Position numbers and translations under genes: made by a program. From contig NC_045140.1 of the NCBI RefSeq assembly GCF_008831285.2, forward strand, positions 9,298,505 to 9,362,504: a stretch of 64,000 bases of DNA, read 5' to 3'. The notes beneath the pieces are model-generated. The model was not told the origin of the DNA and searched no databases. It worked only from the letters and a program-made list of their open reading frames with translations. The DNA comes from Nymphaea colorata. Taxonomy: Eukaryota; Streptophyta; Magnoliopsida; Nymphaeales; Nymphaeaceae. Of this stretch, positions 59,801-64,000 are shown piece by piece. Each line of letters starts with the position of its first letter. The first letter of the stretch is position 1.

Positions 59801-62800
59801 CTACTACTGCTACTCTATGGCTGTATGCTTCAGCATAACTGAGTAGCAAGTATCAATATATCAATGAAAAAAACAACAAGAAACAAACATTAAGGTCAAT
59901 TTATTTTGAACATTTACAACTATCCAATAGTTACAAACTCATAATCTTTGTTTATATTATTTAAAACTAAAAGTCCAAACACAAAGAGCCTAATGTTCTA
60001 AAAATTGAAAAAAATAGATAATTGTATCTAAAGTGAAGCCTAATCAGTTTTAACTTTTTATTTGCAATATGAGACTTTAATAAATGAACAATAATTCTAA
60101 ATTTTATATTCCAAATTTCTAATAGATTAAGTAATTAAGTAGTTAGTAACTAATCACTTCGTTGATTACAAAATATTATATTTTATCACCAGATTTCACT
60201 GAGTCAAATGGGTTTAGACCTAGTCAAACAAATTGTGATAAAGCTAAGTCATCTGGATCTAGGTACGGAGATATGGGTACAGATACGGCAACTTTAGAAA
60301 TTGTAGGTACAGGGATACTACAGGATATATATATATATATATATATATGTGCAAATAATGCAAGAAAAATCAAAATGAAAGGAACATCTAAATAAACAAG
60401 TGATATAAATAAAAACATTACATGTTAATGAACAATAACTTTAAAAACATAATGAAAACTAAGTTGAAAAAAATTAAATCAAGTAAACATGAGTAGTTTG
60501 GACCATTTTCGATCTAAAAAGTACCCAAGTCCAAGTGTGTCCAAGTACCCACTTTAGGTATGGGCACAGCAACACGAGTACGTGGACCTTACTAAAGTAC
60601 CCATGTTCCTTAGTGGTAGAGTCAAATCGAGTCAAGCTGAACCATTCCGAGTTTTAAGCATAAACAAATCCCCTTACTAGTTTGACCCGGTAGGGAGCCG
60701 AGTCGAGCCAAGTCAGCTGAATTAACAAGTTGACTCAGTGAGTTTTAAAACACTCCTGCATATAAGAAGAAAGGCATCTGAGAACATGTGAATGAAATAC
60801 CATAATATGAAATAAAATGTTTCACTTGTTTTATACTATGAAAGCAATAAAGTATTGGAAAGGAAAACTTGTCGTGTGCATGGGGAATCTATACAAGGAA
60901 AAATACTAATGAGACTTAAATAGAATATAATTCTACATTTAGTAACTAGTATAATGTGAAAATAAGAGTCTAGCATCTTGCAGCATAACCATGAAGGCTT
61001 TTAGTTAACATCCCATGATAAAATAAAACAAATATTTAGAGCATATGTAAGGTGCATGGAATACTGCACCAAGACAAGCTTGAGATCGGAGAAATATTAG
61101 TTTTCTGTGTTCTACATTCTGGTAGGCAACATAATGATCCTTCATTAATCCATTTAGGGTAGTTCATTATTGTTATGAATGTTGTATCATATTCTTATGG
61201 TGCATAAATATTTCGCCCATGGGCAAATATGACTTACATAAAAAAATGGTTAAATAAAGAATACCAGGTGATATTTAACCTTGCCACGTGCTAGGTCCAA
61301 GTTGGTTGACTATGATCATGAGGTTCAAGCTCTTGGTAATTTCAGAAGTGGCATTCAACTGGCTCTTTTTTCTTCTTCTCTGGTGTGAACTGGGGTTTGG
61401 GTTTTACCCATGAGTGCAGCTTCACATAAACAAGAAAAGTCTCCTGTTCTCTACATTTTGTGGACGAAGCTACCACGGAAAATTACCCGAATTTGACCCA
61501 GCTGTGATATATGTTTTAGGAAATCTGGCTAAACCTGTTTCTAAAAGGCAATTCTAATTCTGACAAGGAAGTTACCCGTTTAACATTTAGGAGCTGTTGT
61601 CTGAGTGCTCCACCATTTGGTAAGAGCGTAAGGCTCGTGAAGCTTCAAATCACAAGTTAAAGGCTCATATCTATTTTGAGAAACATAGCTGTGGTATTTT
61701 GAGGAAAGTCATTACTTCAAGCGATTGAGTTTTTGAGCATCACTAGTTTAACTGATCACAGATTGTGATAAGAAGACCTCAGGGAAGAGAAAGGGCATGG
61801 AAGTGGTGGTAGCTAGAAACTTCTATTTGATACGTATTTTCTTCTATATGCATGGGATGCCTGTTTTTCATATTAGGTGCATATGTGATTGTATTTCTAG
61901 GCTTAGAAAGGCATCTATGACTTCACTTATTTTCTGACTGAATGAAGATATCTTGAGATAGTCACAAATAGCGTTAAAGAGCTTTAAACGGCGAGGTTTT
62001 TCTCAGGTATAATATGGCGAGCTTGAAAAAAATGAAAAAAAAATGGGAAAATACGGTAAATTTTTAGAAATTTTGAAAAACTAAAAATGGGGGAAAAATA
62101 AAATAAGTGAGAAACTAATAACACAAACATCAAAAGGTAAGTAGATTTGCAACAAATAAAAAATAGAAAATGAAAAAAACAACTGTTTGGCATTAAAAAA
62201 ATGAAAAAGGTGAAAAAAAGTGAAAAAAACACAAAAAAACGTGTTAAAAACACGTTTTTTTCAAAAAAAAAACACGTTTTTTAAAAAAAAAAACACGTTT
62301 TTTTTGTTGTAAATGGCCAATTAATTTATCGCATATTTTTCGCTTTTTTTTTCGAAAAAAACATGTTTTCTGTGACTATTTGAGAGTAATGTGAAAGTTG
62401 TAAATCTTGTGAATCCAGCTCTGTGCGGGGCTGAAGCATATGCACAGTTTCCACCCTCCATACGCTCATAATGATATCAAGCCAGGAAATGTACTAATTA
62501 CAAATAGGAAAGGGGAGGCACCTCTTGCGGTCTTGATGGATTTTGGCAGTGCTGCACCTGCAAGGAGGGAAATTCGCTCTCGTTCTGAGGCATTACAGTT
62601 ACAGGTAATCTTGTTGTAGTTTGGTTGTCTGGATACACATTTCCATGCATTATACTTCATACTCTTCTATCATCATTATAGTTATTTATTCATTTTATAT
62701 GACACTAGAGAAGGTACCAAGAAAATATGTGACAAATTATGTGCAATTGCTGTTATTTTTTGTATCTCTCTTCTATGTATTGTCCTTTCAGCTTTGACTT

Positions 62801-63075
62801 CTGGTGAAAGCATGACTGCGTGTGTAGACAACCAAGGCAGCAAACTTGTTTCTGCCGAGCACCATCAACATGCACTGCACGAGCACCTGGTGCTTGCTTT
62901 GTATCACGTGCATTTTTTTCATTTGCCAGTTGAATTGTATTCTGTTTTAGGAATGGGCAGCTGAGCATTGTTCTGCACCATACAGAGCTCCTGAGTTGTG
63001 GGACTGTCCAAGCTATGCTGACATTGACGAAAGAACAGATATTTGGTCTCTTGGGTGTACTCTATATGCCATAAT
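56877..63075 (+). CDS. STK16-like Ser/Thr kinase, five exons, runs past the right edge
   Basis: Exons 56877-57069, 57723-57865, 58631-58774, 62419-62604 and 62951-63075 all have GT/AG borders and join in one open frame of 263 codons. The kinase has a glycine loop GEGGFAYV (residues 35-42), the ATP-binding Lys in YAMKK (72), HEAYLLFPVHLDGTLLD in the hinge region, a catalytic loop HNDIKPGN (177-184) in place of HRD, DFG (201-203) and RAPE (234-237). The start MGCSFSG offers Gly2 and Cys3 for myristoylation and palmitoylation, as in the STK16/MPSK family, which acts at Golgi and plasma membranes in animals; the plant role is less clear. The last exon ends inside the Met codon after LGCTLYAI; the rest lies beyond the window. 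No damage is seen, so I judge it functional. Confidence 0.92.
58775..62418. other. Large third intron of the STK16-like gene
   Basis: 3.6 kb, far longer than the other introns. It contains a TA microsatellite (about 60,325-60,350), tracts such as GATATGGGTACAGATACGG (60,269-60,287) and GTACCCACTTTAGGTATGG (60,544-60,562), and an A-rich repeat with CGGCGAGGTTTTTCTCAGG at 61,989. No foreign coding frame found. Confidence 0.7.
61989..62345. repeat. A-rich dispersed repeat, second copy, with AAACACG palindromes
   Basis: It shares the TTTTTCTCAGGTAT head with 36,265. The right part has several AACACGTTTTTT / AAAAAACGTGTT units (62,235-62,300) that could fold into hairpins. Confidence 0.5.
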
Positions 63076-63236
63076 GTGAGAATCCTTTTCCACTTTCTCT
63101 TTTCTGCGACTTGGTTTTGGTGGTTTCTGTTGTGATGTGTTTTCTTAAGTATGTTGCTTCCATTTGTGTGTTGGGCAACATTTCAGTTCCACATCAGGAA
63201 TTATTTTATTTGAATGTCGAATAGATATTCAGTCAT

Positions 63237-63350
63237 TTGGTTGTAGTCTATATGCCATAACGTGAGAACCTTTTCTATTTTCTGCTTTCTGCAATTTGAT
63301 TTTAATGATATCTGTGGGAATGTGTTCTCTCACTCAATATGTTGCTTCGG
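63237..63350 (+). repeat. Diverged tandem copy of the exon-5 end and donor region
   Basis: TTGTAGTCTATATGCCATAACGTGAGAACC repeats 63,053-63,082 in the gene (GTACTCTATATGCCATAATGTGAGAATCC), followed by matching intron sequence for about 80 bp. It lies in the intron after exon 5 and includes a second GTGAGA donor. Confidence 0.8.
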
Positions 63351-64000
63351 TTTGGTATGTTGGCGACACTTAAGTTCCATATTGGGAAATTGTCACTCTT
63401 TGACATAGTAGTCTAGTCCTAGCTTGATAGAAGAGAAAGGTTTTTAAGAACTCTGAAATTTAGTTATTGACTCTTTGCTATGGCCAATACCACTGGTGAC
63501 ATCATTGAATGCCATACAAATGTGTACTGATTAACAAGTCCTCACAAACTCAAATACCATGACGTGGACCATATTGCATAACGAAATTGTAGCAGATATT
63601 GCTTCAAACATCTCCAATCAGCATGACTAGAAGTGCTCTCAATTTAATGCATGCCATAATTTTGAGGAAACAACTGAATTTTCCGAGTAATTGGTCTAGT
63701 TGACTTTGAGAATATGCATGGCAAGACACTTGTTTGCATTCACGTCGACTTTTGTGTACATCCTAGATGTACAAGGTCAGCTAGTCTAGGATAGACTGGA
63801 TTGTTATCTGACAATGCATAATACCTTAACTTGAACATGAGTTAGATTCTTCTGTTCGACCCTGTTTTAATGTTAGAGCATTGTCTACAATTAGAAGTCA
63901 CACCCCTTTAGTGATTCTTAGGCTGAAATTTCTGTAGTTGTGTTCTCAAGCACTGCTGAATCCTTTGTTCTCTTACATTTTGAGCTTTTGTACTTGATGA
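63351..64000. other. Intron of the STK16-like gene to the window edge
   Basis: No exon recognised. The next kinase exon (after LYAIM) must lie beyond 64,000. Confidence 0.55.

Overview
This window is plant nuclear DNA, most likely from a flowering plant. Genes are split into short exons with GT/AG introns. Ty1/copia elements prime from the plant initiator-tRNA-Met site TGGTATCAGAGCC. Recognisable gene pieces belong to plant families: a CDKC-type cyclin-dependent kinase, a P4-ATPase of the ALA2 type, a UBC8/10-type ubiquitin-conjugating enzyme, an NSUN-type RNA m5C methyltransferase and an STK16-like kinase. No species can be named from sequence alone.

Layout. 1-633 is the tail of a copia element. 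633-15,800 holds two broken 3' ends of a CDKC gene and their downstream flank. The flank is interrupted by a 7.46-kb copia element (6760-14220, TSD gtatg), which itself carries a younger 2.44-kb copia element (8029-10467, TSD cactc). 17,140-32,142 is a fragment of a P4-ATPase gene split in mid-exon by a 14.67-kb hAT-like transposon (17437-32110, 8-bp TSD gatagcgc, TIR TAGGGCTG...). That transposon carries two clean exons of a UBC gene plus an unidentified exon, and holds two further copia insertions (19606-24292 and 24873-30014). 33,669-34,855 has two minus-strand NSUN exons. 36,630-39,029 is a truncated copia element fused directly to a third CDKC 3' end (39,029-39,633). This is followed by a second copy of the CDKC flank (39,634-44,890), then by six kinase-domain exons of CDKC (45,458-46,650). 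46,830-49,820 and 53,155-55,317 are remnants of two more copia lineages, separated by AT-rich DNA with microsatellites and an 11-unit minisatellite. 56,877-63,075 carries the first five exons of an apparently intact STK16-like kinase gene that runs off the right edge.

Interpretation. The left two thirds is a decayed tandem array of CDKC genes (3' end, flank, next 5' part). It was duplicated as a unit and then filled by nested retrotransposons. The copies share one frameshift and differ by stepwise later losses, so their order of decay can be read. Almost every coding feature is a pseudogene or transposon. The STK16-like gene is the only one that looks functional; the NSUN exons are conserved but isolated.

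The most interesting structure is the Pack-type hAT element, which captured ubiquitin-conjugating enzyme exons and landed inside a flippase exon. Others are a small hAT element whose two ends survive in different copies of the duplication, and a pair of copia elements in which a shared leader of about 0.9 kb replaces gag.
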